Shown here one piece after another: positions 1 to 12,100 of a stretch of DNA of 64,000 bases; within the stretch, counting starts at the first letter, position 1, and every line of letters starts with the position of its first letter. The position numbers and the translations under genes were made by a program. Source of the DNA: Symmetrospora coprosmae (Eukaryota; Basidiomycota; Cystobasidiomycetes; Symmetrosporaceae); contig VUYT01000002.1 in assembly GCA_008802785.1 (NCBI GenBank), forward strand, positions 248,001 through 312,000. Reading direction: 5' to 3'. The notes beneath the pieces are model-generated. The model did not search any database and was not told the origin of the DNA. It saw nothing but the letters and a program-made list of their open reading frames with translations.

Positions 1-1212
1 GCATCACTCGCTTTCCGCCTTCGAGCCTGCCCGTCGCTGTTGAGCGTGTCGCGCAGCGAGCTCTTCAGGTAGTCAATTGAGCGGGAGCCGGTCTGCGGGG
101 ATGCTGGTGTCGAATTGTCGGTGGCGGCTGCACTGGTCGTGGATGTCGATGCGCCCATGCGGTTCGTTTGAGTAGGAGCGTCGTCGACATTGTACGAAGG
201 AAAGGGGTCCATCTGCACGATGGCCATTGTCGGTACTGAGGGGTGGATGAGGTTGAAAGATGCGGTCGCAGTGCTGCTCGTGCTCGCAGTGTTGCTCGGG
301 GAGCGGGGATGCGGGGTCTGGAACTGGGACTGACGCTGGTGCGGCGAGTGCGCTGGGGAGGCATGCGCGATGGAGCTGAGAGAGGAGGAAGAGCCGGAAG
401 AACGGCGGATCAAAGAGGGAAGAGCGGGTGGCGTGTGTCTACATGCCGGAGGAGAAGAACAGCATCCGACAGGGGTTGCGTATGGGGGAGGAGAAAAAGA
501 ACTGTTCGTCAGACACGAATGCGGCTTGGTGGCACAATGTAACGGGACGTACGATCGCTTGATGCTGGATGCAGGGCCGGGCAAGCGCGATGGGGAGGAA
601 GCCGATGCAGCGCGTGCGTCCACACGGCTGTCCGGTCTCTGCAGCTGACCTGACTCTGTTGCGTTTGCCTTTGATATCGGTGGTACCGTCGGCGAGGCTT
701 CCAAGCTGCTGCCGTTCCTTGACGAAGATGACGGAGCCGGACTTGCGGGCCTTCCTTTCGCGGCGGCTGCGATATTCTTCCTGAGGCTTTCCGCGCTGGT
801 GCTCACGCACCTGCTCCTCTCTGCGCTCTTCTTGCTCGCGCTGGGCGGCGTCTGCGTCTGCGTCAGTGATGTCGCTGTCGCCGTCGAGGGCGAAGTGGCG
901 GCCGACACGACGGCGCCCGCCTTATTGATGCGCAGGATCGGGTTGAGGCTGCTGTGGCCGTGCAACACCACGCTGCGTCAGCTGCAAGGGCCCCGTCATC
1001 GCTCGCCCATACAGTAATGGACAGCAGATGCACTTCTCGGTGCCTGTCAGGAGGGACTCGCGCTGCTTCCTCGTCGACGGCGACAGCGAGGTAGACTGCG
1101 ACGGAGCGGGGATGCGCGAAGTACTTGTGGTTGGCGAAGTTGTCGTGGATCCTGATATGCTCTTCCTGCTGCCGCCACTACTCGTGCTGCCCTTTCGCGA
1201 GTGCCCGCTCAT
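1..1212 (-). CDS. Ser-rich protein of unknown function (3' end beyond window)
   Basis: I do not recognise this protein. Three exons close in frame: 1212-1034, 972-553 and 438-1, about 345 residues before the window edge. It starts at an ATG at 1212 (MSGHSRKGSTSSGG) and is dominated by Ser, Thr, Pro and Ala, with patches such as RINKAGAVVSAATS and QMDPFPSYNVDD; the visible end (SIDYLKSSLRDTL) looks more structured. Intron 1 (973-1033) has a GTGCAT donor and GACGCAG acceptor, and intron 2 (439-552) has GTACGT and TGTAG. No signal peptide or membrane segment is seen. It lies tail-away from TRM2, whose stop is 176 bp upstream of this start. It could be a regulatory or cytoskeletal protein with a disordered N terminus. 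That it is coding is inferred from frame-consistent splicing and composition. Confidence 0.55.
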
Positions 1213-1387
1213 CCTTGAAGAGCTTCAGCTCTGACTGGGGATGACGTCGGAAGGCAAGGAGCGGCCAGACACGAAGCACCCGAAGACGTCGTATGAAAGC
1301 GAGACGGTGCCATTTGGATACGACAACATTGGATAACACACATCATCTGTACTTGACTGCAGCATCGTCGCATTGCTTGTCAGGCCC

Positions 1388-3544
1388 TCACCCGGACCTC
1401 CGCGACAGAACGGCGAGCCCTTCCACATGGTATGTCTGCGGGAAGAGGTCGGCCCCGCGAATGCTGCCAATGCTGTACAGCTCCTTGCTCTCCTTGACGA
1501 GATATCCGACATCCCTCGCCTGGGTGTGCACGTTGCACGAGACGTAGATCTGCGACGGTAGGCGCGAAGGGAGAAGTCAGAATCAGCTGACGACGGACGC
1601 CACGCCCTGGCACAAAACGTCCCAGATATGGTGACAAGAGCACTGACGATGCGCGCTGGGGAGAAGGCCAGCAGCTGGTTCAGGAACTGCTCGTCGCAGC
1701 CTTTCCTAGGCGGGTCAATCAGGATCGTCGTCTGGTCTTTAGGGAAAGCGAGGTCCTGCAAATGCGTCGCACGGCCAATAGAAGGGCATGCATCAGCTTT
1801 CGCAACCAGCTTCACAGCATCGCCCCGCTCATGCAGCCCCACCTTGAAGATGGCCTCTGCGGATTCTGCTACAAACTCGACATTCTTGACTCCATTGAGC
1901 TCGGCGTTGATCTTTGCGTACCGGATCGAGTCTGCCGAGATCTCTATCCCAGACACGCGCGCAAAGCGGTCTGCGAGCGTGAGGGCGAAAAGGCCGCTGC
2001 CGCAGTACGCATCCACGAGGAAGCGCTCGTCCTCAGGCTCCGTAGAGGCGGGCGGGAGGATGTCGCGGATGGCCTGGACAAGGCTCTGGAGGATCCCGTT
2101 GTTGTTCTGGAAGAACGAGTTGGCCGTGAAGGTGAAGAGCTTGTCTGCGACGCGCTCGCGCACGACGGCGTGGTGGTCCGTGATGCACACGTGCGCTACG
2201 TCGTCGAGCCCTGTTGACGTGAGCGACTCGACGAGATCCTCCATGGGCGTGTCCAGAGGCAAAGAGTCGCGGAGGAGCAGCGTGGCGCCGCGCTTGTACC
2301 TGCCCAGGTTGCTCCGGATGTCCCTGCGCGCCGGGCCCAGGTGGGCATTGATGGCCTCGGTCGCAATGGGGCATTCTTCGATGTCGAGCACGGTGCGGCG
2401 CCCTTTCATCTGGAACCCGATTGCGAGCCCTTCCCCGCTCGCGTCGCGGTGTTCTCTGGAAGGCTGGTCAAAGTGCGGGGTGAGCTTGGTGCGGTAGCCG
2501 TACTGGCGCGGCGAGGGCAGCGTCGGCCCTATCTCTGGCACGAGGGCCGCAGGCAGCGTGCTGAAGTTGCGGTAGGCCTTCTCGACGACGGTCCGCTTGA
2601 GCGCAAGCTGCCGCTCGTAGCTAAGCGTCTGGTACTGGCACCCAGAGCACGAGCCAAAGTACTTGCACTGGACTCGCGAGTCGTCCCGCCAGTTTGCCGG
2701 GTCGTCACTCTTGCGCAGGACGCGGACGAGATCTGCATACGAGTGCATGCGGTCCTACGCACGCCACGGAGTTCCGTTAGCTCCAGGTGCATGCGCATCG
2801 CGAGCAATCAAGCAAGCACACGCACATTTCGATACACGCGCGCGAGGACGCGTTCTCCAGGCACGCAGAACGGCACCGCTACGATCCAGTCTCTTTCTTC
2901 GGGCACGGCAATGCCTTCGCCTGTTGGATCGAATTGGCCACAGCGATGAGAGCTCGGCTCAGCTCGGGACTTCTCGTCGTCACTCGGGAGACTATCCGCC
3001 ACCGCAGTTCTGCCTGCAACCCACCGTGGCTCGACATTGCAATGACCTCGAGCTCCACCTCTGACAGGTACTCGAAGCGCTGCCGGTACTCGCTCTCGTC
3101 CTCCTGCGCGGCGGCACACAGATCCGCGCCGAGGAGCTCGACGGCCTCGTGGTGCATGACCTCTTCCAGCCCGCCGCTGTCGGGGACCTTTACTTTTCTG
3201 CCTCCGACCTTCTTGGTGCTCTTGCTCTTCTTGCCCTGCCCCGGTGCGCGCGGCTCCTTCCTGCTGTGCTTGCCCTTCTTCTTGTTCGCAACGGTGTCCT
3301 TCGTGTCGGAGCCGTCTTTCACAGGCGCAGACGAGGACGACGCGAGCGGAGGGCCAGGCAGCATCGAGGCGTCTCTTCTCGGCTCGCTGGTGGACAGAAC
3401 CGCGTCCCTGCTGGACGGGAGGGCATAGCTGGCTTCTGCTTGCTGACCCGTCGAGTCCAATGTCGAGGCTTTCATTCGCTTGTGCTCTGGCCTGTTTGGA
3501 GACGGCGGAGAGGGAGAGCGCTGGCGGACGGACGCGATGGACAT
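1388..3544 (-). CDS. TRM2: tRNA (uracil-5-)-methyltransferase, TRM2 family
   Basis: Makes 5-methyluridine at position 54 of the tRNA T-loop using S-adenosylmethionine. Exons 3544-3025, 2920-2826, 2754-1648 and 1549-1388 give 627 residues. Order of parts: a basic nuclear-type N terminus (PNRPEHKRMKAS, then a KKKGKHSRKE patch), a TRAM domain split by intron 1 (EVELEVIAMSSHG joined to EGIAVPEE), a Cys cluster (CKYFGSCSGCQ), a SAM-binding motif DAYCGSGLFALTLA, the IDPPRKGCD motif, and catalytic YVSCN in the last exon, which ends HVEGLAVLSRRSG. Reading through the last intron (1550-1647) gives a longer false C terminus. Length and motif order fit fungal Trm2. The start was chosen at 3544, before a typical TRM2 N terminus; an in-frame ATG at 3616 would add an Arg-rich leader. 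Divergent from SEC4, with which it shares an 847-bp intergenic region. Confidence 0.93.
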
Positions 3545-4391
3545 GGTGCGGTGGGCGGGTACGGATAGAGGGACTCTTCTTGTTGCAATGTGACAGGCGA
3601 GAGCGGCTCTATGCATCGACCAGTGCGAATGCAGAGCAGCGACGAGTTCCGAGCTTGGAAATTCTAGGAGACGCTCGCAGCTCGCACACGTGCCGGACGA
3701 GCGAAGAAGAGGGCCATGTGCATGCACAGACGTCGACGGGCAGCGGGCACGGTGGACGCCATATGGCGTGGACGATGCTCATCTGTGCCTCGGCTTGCTG
3801 CGCATGTCGAGCCAGCTCGCTTCATCGCGACCTCTTTGCGCGTCGCGTCACCCTTGGCTTGCAACTGGGTCGCCGCGTTGCCGCTCGAGCCAGCTGCTGC
3901 TGCTGAACCCATGCGATGGGCTCGGGCTACATTCAACCGTGCATCACTGTGCGCATGCTGTCTGCCTGTTTGCAGCTGCTCCCTCTATCATACTGTACAG
4001 CTGTGCTTTGCAATGCGGGCAGAAGTGTGTTGTCCCGGTACGGAGATAGCCCTCTCGACAGGGAGAGCAGCTCATGCATGAGCGCAGTGAGAGAGCTCAA
4101 GCTGCTTGTACATACGTCACTGTACCGTATCCACCTCACAGCTGTAAATACTGTACATGTGCTTGCAAGGAACTTGCTGCTGCTGTACAGGTACAGAACA
4201 GAGCCTGATTGGGGGTCCAGTTAGATGCATGCGTCCGCATCAGAAGGACAAGCCGCTGCTGCTGGATTGACGCTGCCGCTGCTGCTGCCCTGCCCGGCCG
4301 CACCTCTGATCTTGGACGATTGAAGATAGACGTCAGATCTACACAGAGGGACAGCCAGACAGCAGCACATCAGTCGCATCATCGTCCCAAC
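3545..4391. promoter_or_regulatory. Shared divergent promoter region, TRM2 / SEC4
   Basis: No gene is supported here. The region separates two divergent starts and so must hold both promoters. Its most visible feature is a cluster of TGTAC-containing words between 3993 and 4190: CTGTACAG (3993), TTGTACAT (4106), CTGTAC (4120), CTGTACAT (4151) and CTGTACAG followed at once by GTACAG (4183-4196). Several are the palindrome TGTACA. Whether any protein binds them is unknown. An upstream in-frame ATG for TRM2 lies at 3616. Confidence 0.5.
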
Positions 4392-5895
<1,504 letters not shown>

Positions 5896-6580
5896 GCGCG
5901 CGCACGGAAGAGAGACACGCAGCGAGCTTTGCGGAGTGGAGGCTCGGCACGTTCTATGACCGCCTGCCCGCCAGCACATCCTTGGCCGGGCCGATGCAGT
6001 ACTTCAGATCGCGTGCTGCAGTCCATCGCCAACACCCTGCGCGACCCCAGAGCTTGCTTGACCGTCAGACGCTCACCATCATGTCCGACTTCCTCCCCCT
6101 CTGCATCACGCTAGACTCCTTTTCCTCTCTCTCTCCCTCTGCCACCGTTCCCGTCCCCGAATTGCTGCTGCCTCTGCCCTATGATGGACGCCCGCCCGCC
6201 CGCCTGAATTCCTCGTCCCCAATGTGCCAGAAGTGCCGCACCTAGTCCGCCCGTCTGCCAATGTACCATAGATACACGTGCGATCAAGACGTCGAGATGT
6301 GTTTCCAGACGACCCGTTGCAGCGCGGTTGCCTGGTCATGCGGAACTGACATTTGCAAAGTGATACCGCGCGAGACTTCGCTCCACTCTGATCGTCAAGA
6401 AGGTCAGCAGGACTCCATCAAACTGGCATTTTGAAATGATGCGGACCGTGCGATGGCTCTAGTGTTTTTTGCAGCTCTACCAGCGACAGACAGATACATC
6501 CTGGATGCGACAACACGGTACGGTACTGACGGACGGCCAGCGCCCGCAGAGCGTAGGTAGCACCTCTCCTGAGCGCTGCC
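5896..6580. other. Convergent intergenic region after SEC4
   Basis: This stretch of 685 bp lies between the 3' end of SEC4 and the 3' end of the unknown minus-strand gene. It should contain two 3' untranslated regions. I see a pyrimidine-rich stretch around 6100-6180 but no credible open frame, repeat or structured RNA. Confidence 0.4.
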
Positions 6581-7439
6581 TCAGATGCGGACGTACCCCT
6601 CTCCTCGCGATCTGCCGAACAGCGCGCTTAGACCGAGGCTGAGGCCGAGGCCGAGGCTGCTGCAGGGGCGCATCGACGCGACCGGGCGCTCGTACCGCCT
6701 GACAAGGTCCATGAGCGCCTCGAGCGGCTGCTCGGAGACCGTGTTCGTGTAACCTGATCCAGCGGGGAGCGAGACTGTGATGCGGACACTGGGACGAACG
6801 AAGGAACGCAAAAAGGAAGGCAGGAAGGAAGGAAGACGAGGGGACAGCTAATCAGCTCGCAAGGCCCGCCGATTCGAATTCGAGAGACCCGGCAAGCTGG
6901 GACCGGTTGGGAATTTTATTTACGTGTCGCAGAGAGCAGTCCCGTCATCCGAGAGATTGTGCTTCTCGCTATCCCCAGGGCTCTTCAGCAGCTCGAGCTT
7001 GACAATCTCCTTGACGGGTACGCTGGTCGACGGCGTCGCCTGCTGCGCCTGACCCAGCCAAACAGCCCGCCAGCGCCCACAGAGCGCGACACCGCACGCG
7101 ATGCTCTGCACCTCGTAGCAGTAGATGAGCGGCTCGGTCCTGGCTCCGAGATTGCTGCTTGCCAGGAGAGCTTGATTAATCTGAATGCAATGCGAGGCGA
7201 GGTGAGGCGATGCGATGCGATGGTAATGGAGCAATCACAGTCGTCAGTGCCGTCCAGCGACTGGGGGCGGAGGACCATCACGGCGGCGTTGAGAAACTCA
7301 CTTCAGTCGAGAGTTGCCGGCTCTGCTGCCGGAGCAGTCCGTCGAGCACCTTGTGCGCTGCGCTGACATTAGCACTGTCGGTGTAGCCGACGGCGGAGAC
7401 CACCGTCTGGGTGAAAGCCCTGTCTGCAGGATATGACAT
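6581..7439 (-). CDS. Unknown conserved-looking protein, 200 residues
   Basis: I do not recognise the family. Three exons join with exact frame closure: 7439-7302, 7180-6924 and 6788-6581. Donors are GTGAGT and GTAAAT, and acceptors ATTCAG and CCCAG, the last after a long pyrimidine tract. The N-terminal half looks helical (SAAHKVLDGLLRQQSRQL). The central part has PLIYCYEVQSIACGVALCG and then a polar linker, and the last exon opens with strand-like VRITVSLPAG and a helix QPLEALMDLVRRYERP before a Gly/Leu-rich tail. No signal peptide and no convincing membrane span. It could be a small subunit of a trafficking or transcription complex, but nothing seen proves it. The start was taken at the first ATG of the exon. 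Confidence 0.6.
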
Positions 7440-8022
7440 GGTCTTGTCTCTGTGCGAGGGTACCAGCGCCGCTGGGTTGCGAGGGAGCTAGTAGGGATGG
7501 ACTGTCGGTTCCGGTTGCAGCGCAGCCAAGAGCCAGCTGACGGAGTGCATGCCCCGGGATTGACGCTGCACAGACACTCGAGTGTCGAGATCTGCACTGG
7601 ATCGCTGCGCGTCAGCCCCGAGCGCGCTTCAAAAGGAGGACTGGGTCGTGTAAGGGTGAAAGGGACTGCAGGCCGTGCCAGGATCCGGGCCGGCCATTCA
7701 TGGTCGCTAGCATCCAAGGAAGCGCTTCGTCTGGTGCCGCTACGCGCACGCGTTGCGTGGACTCAGCAGGGAAAGGGTGGGATCAGCTATGATGTTGCAC
7801 AGTTTCCGGCATTTCAGATTTGGAGGAGCTGCTCCGGTCGTGCTGTGTGATGCACTCGCGGGGGTAAATGACAATGCTACAGATGATAGAGATATGGGGA
7901 CTGATAGAGAGAGGCATGGGAAGCATCAGCGATACGGAACTCGAGCCTTGCGCAAGTCGCCGAGCGGAATCGAGGCACCTACCTCCATCTGACCAAGCAT
8001 GCGGGGAGAACGGCGCGGATGC
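7440..8022. other. Intergenic region between two minus-strand genes
   Basis: This stretch of 583 bp holds the promoter of the unknown 200-residue gene and the 3' untranslated region of OST5. Open frames on both strands here have the composition of shadows and lack splice-supported continuity. Nothing else was recognised. Confidence 0.35.
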
Positions 8023-8434
8023 CTAGACGCTCACGCCGACCCAGGCAAAGGTTGCGACTGTCCCAAAGCCGAAAAGCAAGCTTGCGACGAGGGCAGTGGC
8101 CGTGTCTGCGACTGGCAGGCCTCGTTTCGGCAGTCTGAGGGTTGGACAGTCTGTTCAGCTGGCGGGAGCCCGCCAATCTGAGGGGAGTGTTGGCACACGC
8201 ACGTCGTGAAGACAAAGCTGGTGAGGAAGGCTGCACCGAGGAGGATCAAGGACGCGTAGGGTATGCTCCACGGCGGCAAGGGCGCGACAAAGGCCGGGGA
8301 GCTGTCAAAGAGGGCCTGGCGAGAGCAGGGCAATTGCGGATACGCCGTCAGTATGCAGCTGCAACTACTCGCAGCATAGGTGGTATTTAACAATGACGCA
8401 CCTGATCTGCCGCGTATTGGCTGCTGGCTGCCAT
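8023..8434 (-). CDS. OST5: Oligosaccharyltransferase subunit Ost5 / TMEM258
   Basis: Small membrane subunit of the ER oligosaccharyltransferase, which transfers glycans to Asn of nascent proteins. Three short exons, 8434-8402, 8315-8203 and 8134-8023, give 85 residues. Two hydrophobic segments are visible: PYASLILLGAAFLTSFVF in exon 2 and ALVASLLFGFGTVATFAW in exon 3, ending VGVSV. The luminal/cytosolic loop TTTLPKRGLPVADT lies between them. Length, two-span topology and the closing SLLxGFG...GV pattern match Ost5/TMEM258. Introns (8316-8401, 8135-8202) both use GTGCGT donors. No single open frame shows this gene; it appears only after splicing. Confidence 0.88.
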
Positions 8435-8550
8435 TGTGGTCGGTTGAGCGGTGCGAGCAGGGCGAAAGAAGGGAGGCCTACCGGGAGAGTAGGGAGGGTC
8501 GCGCGCGAGGATGACCGCTGAGTATGCCTTTCTCTCTTCTCTAACTGATA

Positions 8551-8581
8551 GCAGCAGCAGCAGCATCAGCAGCAGCAGCAG
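8551..8581. repeat. CAG/GCA trinucleotide tract
   Basis: About ten GCA/CAG units interrupted by one CAT, in non-coding sequence upstream of OST5 and the PSP1-domain gene. Seen directly. Confidence 0.9.
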
Positions 8582-8630
8582 TGGTCAACGAGATTGCTCC
8601 TCCGAGCTACGAGCAAGTTATAGCTCGCCA

Positions 8631-8655
8631 GGGCAGGGCAGGGCAGGGCAGGGCA
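8631..8655. repeat. GGGCA pentanucleotide repeat, five copies
   Basis: Five perfect GGGCA copies in the OST5/PSP1-domain intergenic region. The unit is not a telomere repeat. Seen directly. Confidence 0.92.
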
Positions 8656-8711
8656 GGGGCATCATCGCATCCCATCCCAAGTCACGGGGACGGGGTGGGG
8701 GGTTGAGCCAG

Positions 8712-8734
8712 CAGGACAGGACAGGACAGGACAG
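8712..8734. repeat. AGGAC pentanucleotide repeat, four copies
   Basis: Four perfect AGGAC copies some 60 bp after the GGGCA repeat. A related GGACA-type run also occurs in SEC4 intron 1 (about 4433-4460). Seen directly. Confidence 0.9.
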
Positions 8735-9172
8735 TCCATTCTGCATTCGACAAAGGGGGACATACACATACATAGCAGAAGAGCCTGGCTGACGTCGCAG
8801 TAGTGAGGTCAGAGCAGAGCAGAGAGGAGAGGAGATACAGGAAGGCGGCGACAGGCCCGCAGGTCAGTCCACCGTCGAGGGAGGGAGCCGCATCCTGGCA
8901 TCCGTGCCATCCCCTATAGGTGAGTGAGTGAGCGCAAGGCGTCGTGATGCTAGGGAATCCGGGCGGACTGGATGGGTCACTGACGCCGATGCCTCTGCCT
9001 TCTTGTCCACAAGAGTAGAGGAAGTGTTTCAAGCAGGATAGACGACCCCGAGCATTGGCGCGCCGACGTACATACGGCTCGGTGTGGAGTGAGCGCTCGC
9101 GCGAACAGCAGAGCAGCAGCAGGAGTCGCTTCAACCGCTTATCCCGCACGCAACACAGAGTCGGTCGCTGCG

Positions 9173-12100
9173 ATGCTGTCGTACTCATCCATTCTGTCTG
9201 GCGTCCAGCCTGGCTCTGGAGCGGCAGCCTCTGGACCCGGTAGTGGGGAGGGGAGCGAGCAGGATGGCTCGTCCATAGGGCGCCGCTCGACGCCAACGTC
9301 AATCAACAATATTGGGCGCTCACGCTCACGCTCGCCGTCTTCGACGTCCTCCCCGCGACTAGGACGGATAGGCGTCGCAGGGGCAGCGAGCCCGCTGCCG
9401 ACCATCCCCTCGGCGTCAAACCTCGAGGCCGTCACGACGTCCTCCTCGTCGCCTCGCTCATTCACCCTCACCGGGAGTCACTTCGAGGCCGGATTCAACA
9501 AAGGCCGCTCAAGCTCGCTCGCCCCAGGCGGCGTGCCCATGTCCGCATCTGCATCCAGCAGCACGAGGGTCCTCCCTGACCCCATCGGGTCCGGGTCTCC
9601 GCGCGAGCAGAGGCTGTACGACCGGGGCGCCGCGACGCCCCAGACAGCCGCGAGCAACGTCTTTTCTTCCAGCTTTCCGAGCAGCAACAGCAATCTCTGG
9701 CTCGCAGAGCCACCCGCTACGACCATTCCGCAGACCCAGCTGCACCTGCCACCTCAGCAGCAACAGCAGCAGCAGCAGTTGCCAGCGTCGCAATCGGCAT
9801 CAGGGCAGGGCAGGACTACCATCTCGCGGCACATGTCGCTTAGCGGTTCAGTCCCCAGGATAGCCGCGTCTAGCACACACGGCACTCCGTTTGGAAACGA
9901 CAGCGCAAGGACGGGCCTCAGCTGGCCAGACTCGCCTCTGTCCATCTCGGACGCCCCGCTCACGTCCATCGGCAGCACGGCTGCTGACGCCCGAGAAGGG
10001 CGGTCGCGCACACGCCTCGGCGCGTCCATCGGACCGGTTAGCGGGAGCTACCAGGCTCGCTCGGGTGTCAGTGCCCACAGCGGCGGTAGCAATGGCAATG
10101 GCAGCAACGCTGGCATCCTCAAGCCGGGCTCCGGCTACACGGTTGGAGAAGGGCTCCACCGCTCGCTCAGCATCACAAGCGGGGAGCGCACGCGGTACGG
10201 CGGCGACAACGGCGGAATCGACATCAGCAACATGTCCCCATTCGTGCGGGACGTGGAGGCACTGCGCGAGCCTCAGAGCTCAACGCTCTCTCCGCCTCAT
10301 GCGGGCGCCAATGCTGGACACCCATACTCTGCCAGCTTTTCCACTTCGTCCGACTTCTTCCCGCGCGAGCGACGCGCAGCAGCCGGCGCGGCCAGACAGA
10401 ACGGCCCGCTCACGGCCGGCCTCCAGCAACAGCAGCAGCAGCAGCAGTCGCAGGGTTCCTCGCCTCGCGGGCCCGGAGCGAGCATTTTCGGCGGGTTCGG
10501 CAGCAGCGGCATGCGCGACTTCAGCCTGGGCGCAGTGGGCTCTGGCAGGTCGCCCTTCCTGTCCGGGATGATGCCGCTCTCTGCGCTGGCCCCGCGGCGG
10601 CGCGAGTCGTTCTGGGGTACGACGGAGCGGCCTCTGCGCGAGGGCGATGAGGACGAGTACGCCGACTCGGACGGCGACGACGAGGAGGACGACCACGCCC
10701 CGCCGACCCGCTCGGGCGCGACGAGCCGCAGGCACTCGGTCGCCGCCTTCACGGCATCGAGCAGCCTCACAAGCCCGCCGTTCCGCTCGCAGATCGGGTT
10801 CAATCTCCCTTCCGACTCGCAGTCGTCCGCACAGCATGGCGCAGGGCACAGCCGATCCGCCGGCTTGACCTTTGGCAGTCAGCCGCCGAGCGCGAGCGCA
10901 GCGCACCAAAGCTTCTTCAGCGGCGCAGACGAGAGCTCGTCCAGACTGGACGACGAGGATCTCCTCGCTACCGACCTCACCAATGCGCTGCAGCTCAACC
11001 TCGAGGCGCAAGCGGCAAGACAGCAATACCAGCAGCAGGCGCCTGAAACGGCCTACCACGTCCACCTCCGGCAGAACGACTCTGGCGCCCATGCGTCCTC
11101 GCTTCCTACGCAGACAACTTTGCAGCAGCCTATGCCAGGCACAACGACGGCATCGCACTCGTACGCGCCTGGAACGAGCCCCTCTGCGTTTGGGAACTCG
11201 AGAGCAGGAGCAGGAGGGAATGCTTCGACATCGCCGTCTCGAGGGCCGGGCCCGCGAAATCTGGCGGCGCACGATCGGAGATCCTCGACCTCCGGAGACC
11301 CGTACTCGCCCTCTGCCTCTGCGGCTCGGTATCTCGCCACTGCGCACCACGTACAGCCTCCTCCTCTGCAGCCGGGAAGCGGTCTTCCGACGCCTGGTCG
11401 CAGCGCCCATGCAGCCCTCCCTCAGCAGCAACAGCACTCACCAGCCGCGCAGAAGGAGCAGGTCGGGTCAGGCTCGACAAATCTCCCCACCACGCTCTGG
11501 CCGCCTCCGGGCGCCAACGTCTTCTCGCAGACTTCGCCCAACTTCCGACCGGGCACTTTGCCTCCTCCCGAATCGCTGACGCAGTACAGCGGCGATGGCC
11601 AGCGCCCTAGGTATACGCCGTCACCGGACCATCTGCAGTACCAGCAGGAGCAGCAGCGCTATGCCAATCAGCACCACTACAGGCCGCAGAGCGACTCGCC
11701 CGCCTCTGCCTACGGTGGGCAGCAACAACAGCAGGAGGGTCGCGGTGGTCCGCCTTCCAACACAGCCCCACTGCCGCAGGCTCAGTACGCTCAGCCGCAG
11801 CACGGCATGGCACCGCCCCCGTCAATGTATGCACGGCCAACAGGCTACCCTGGTCCACCGCCTCGCATGCCAAGTGGAGGCTCGATGCCGCCCTTCGCTG
11901 GTTTTGGGGCTCGGCAACCTTCCATGTCTGGGCCGCCACCGCCAATGCTCTCGCCGCTTAATGCGCACGCTCAGCCTTACTACGTCGCGCCTATTGCGCC
12001 ACAGCCGAGTCTGAACGATCTCGGCCGGGGTGTGCCTTTGCATGCCTTGCCATCGGGAGGGGTGAGTCCGAGCCGCCTCTTTCTCTTCTTCTTGAGCCCT

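Larger units (their letters stand above)
8435..9172. promoter_or_regulatory. Divergent promoter region, OST5 / PSP1-domain gene, with short tandem repeats
   Basis: This stretch of 738 bp lies between divergent starts. It carries three separate microsatellites (listed individually) and a T/C-rich stretch. An open frame at 9089 that leads into the next gene begins with GTG rather than ATG, so it is taken as 5' untranslated sequence. Confidence 0.45.

Noticed and set aside
1628-2497. Plus-strand open frame of 289 codons opposite TRM2
   Set aside because: Antisense shadow of the conserved methyltransferase exon.
8631-8734. Pentamer repeats as telomeric or centromeric DNA
   Set aside because: Units are not TTAGGG-like, are short and lie inside a gene-dense region.
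9089-9172. N-terminal extension of the PSP1-domain protein from 9089
   Set aside because: The frame opens with GTG; the first ATG is at 9173.
10280-11437. Minus-strand open frame of 385 codons opposite the PSP1-domain gene
   Set aside because: Arg-rich shadow of Ser/Gln-rich codons on the plus strand; no splice or start support.
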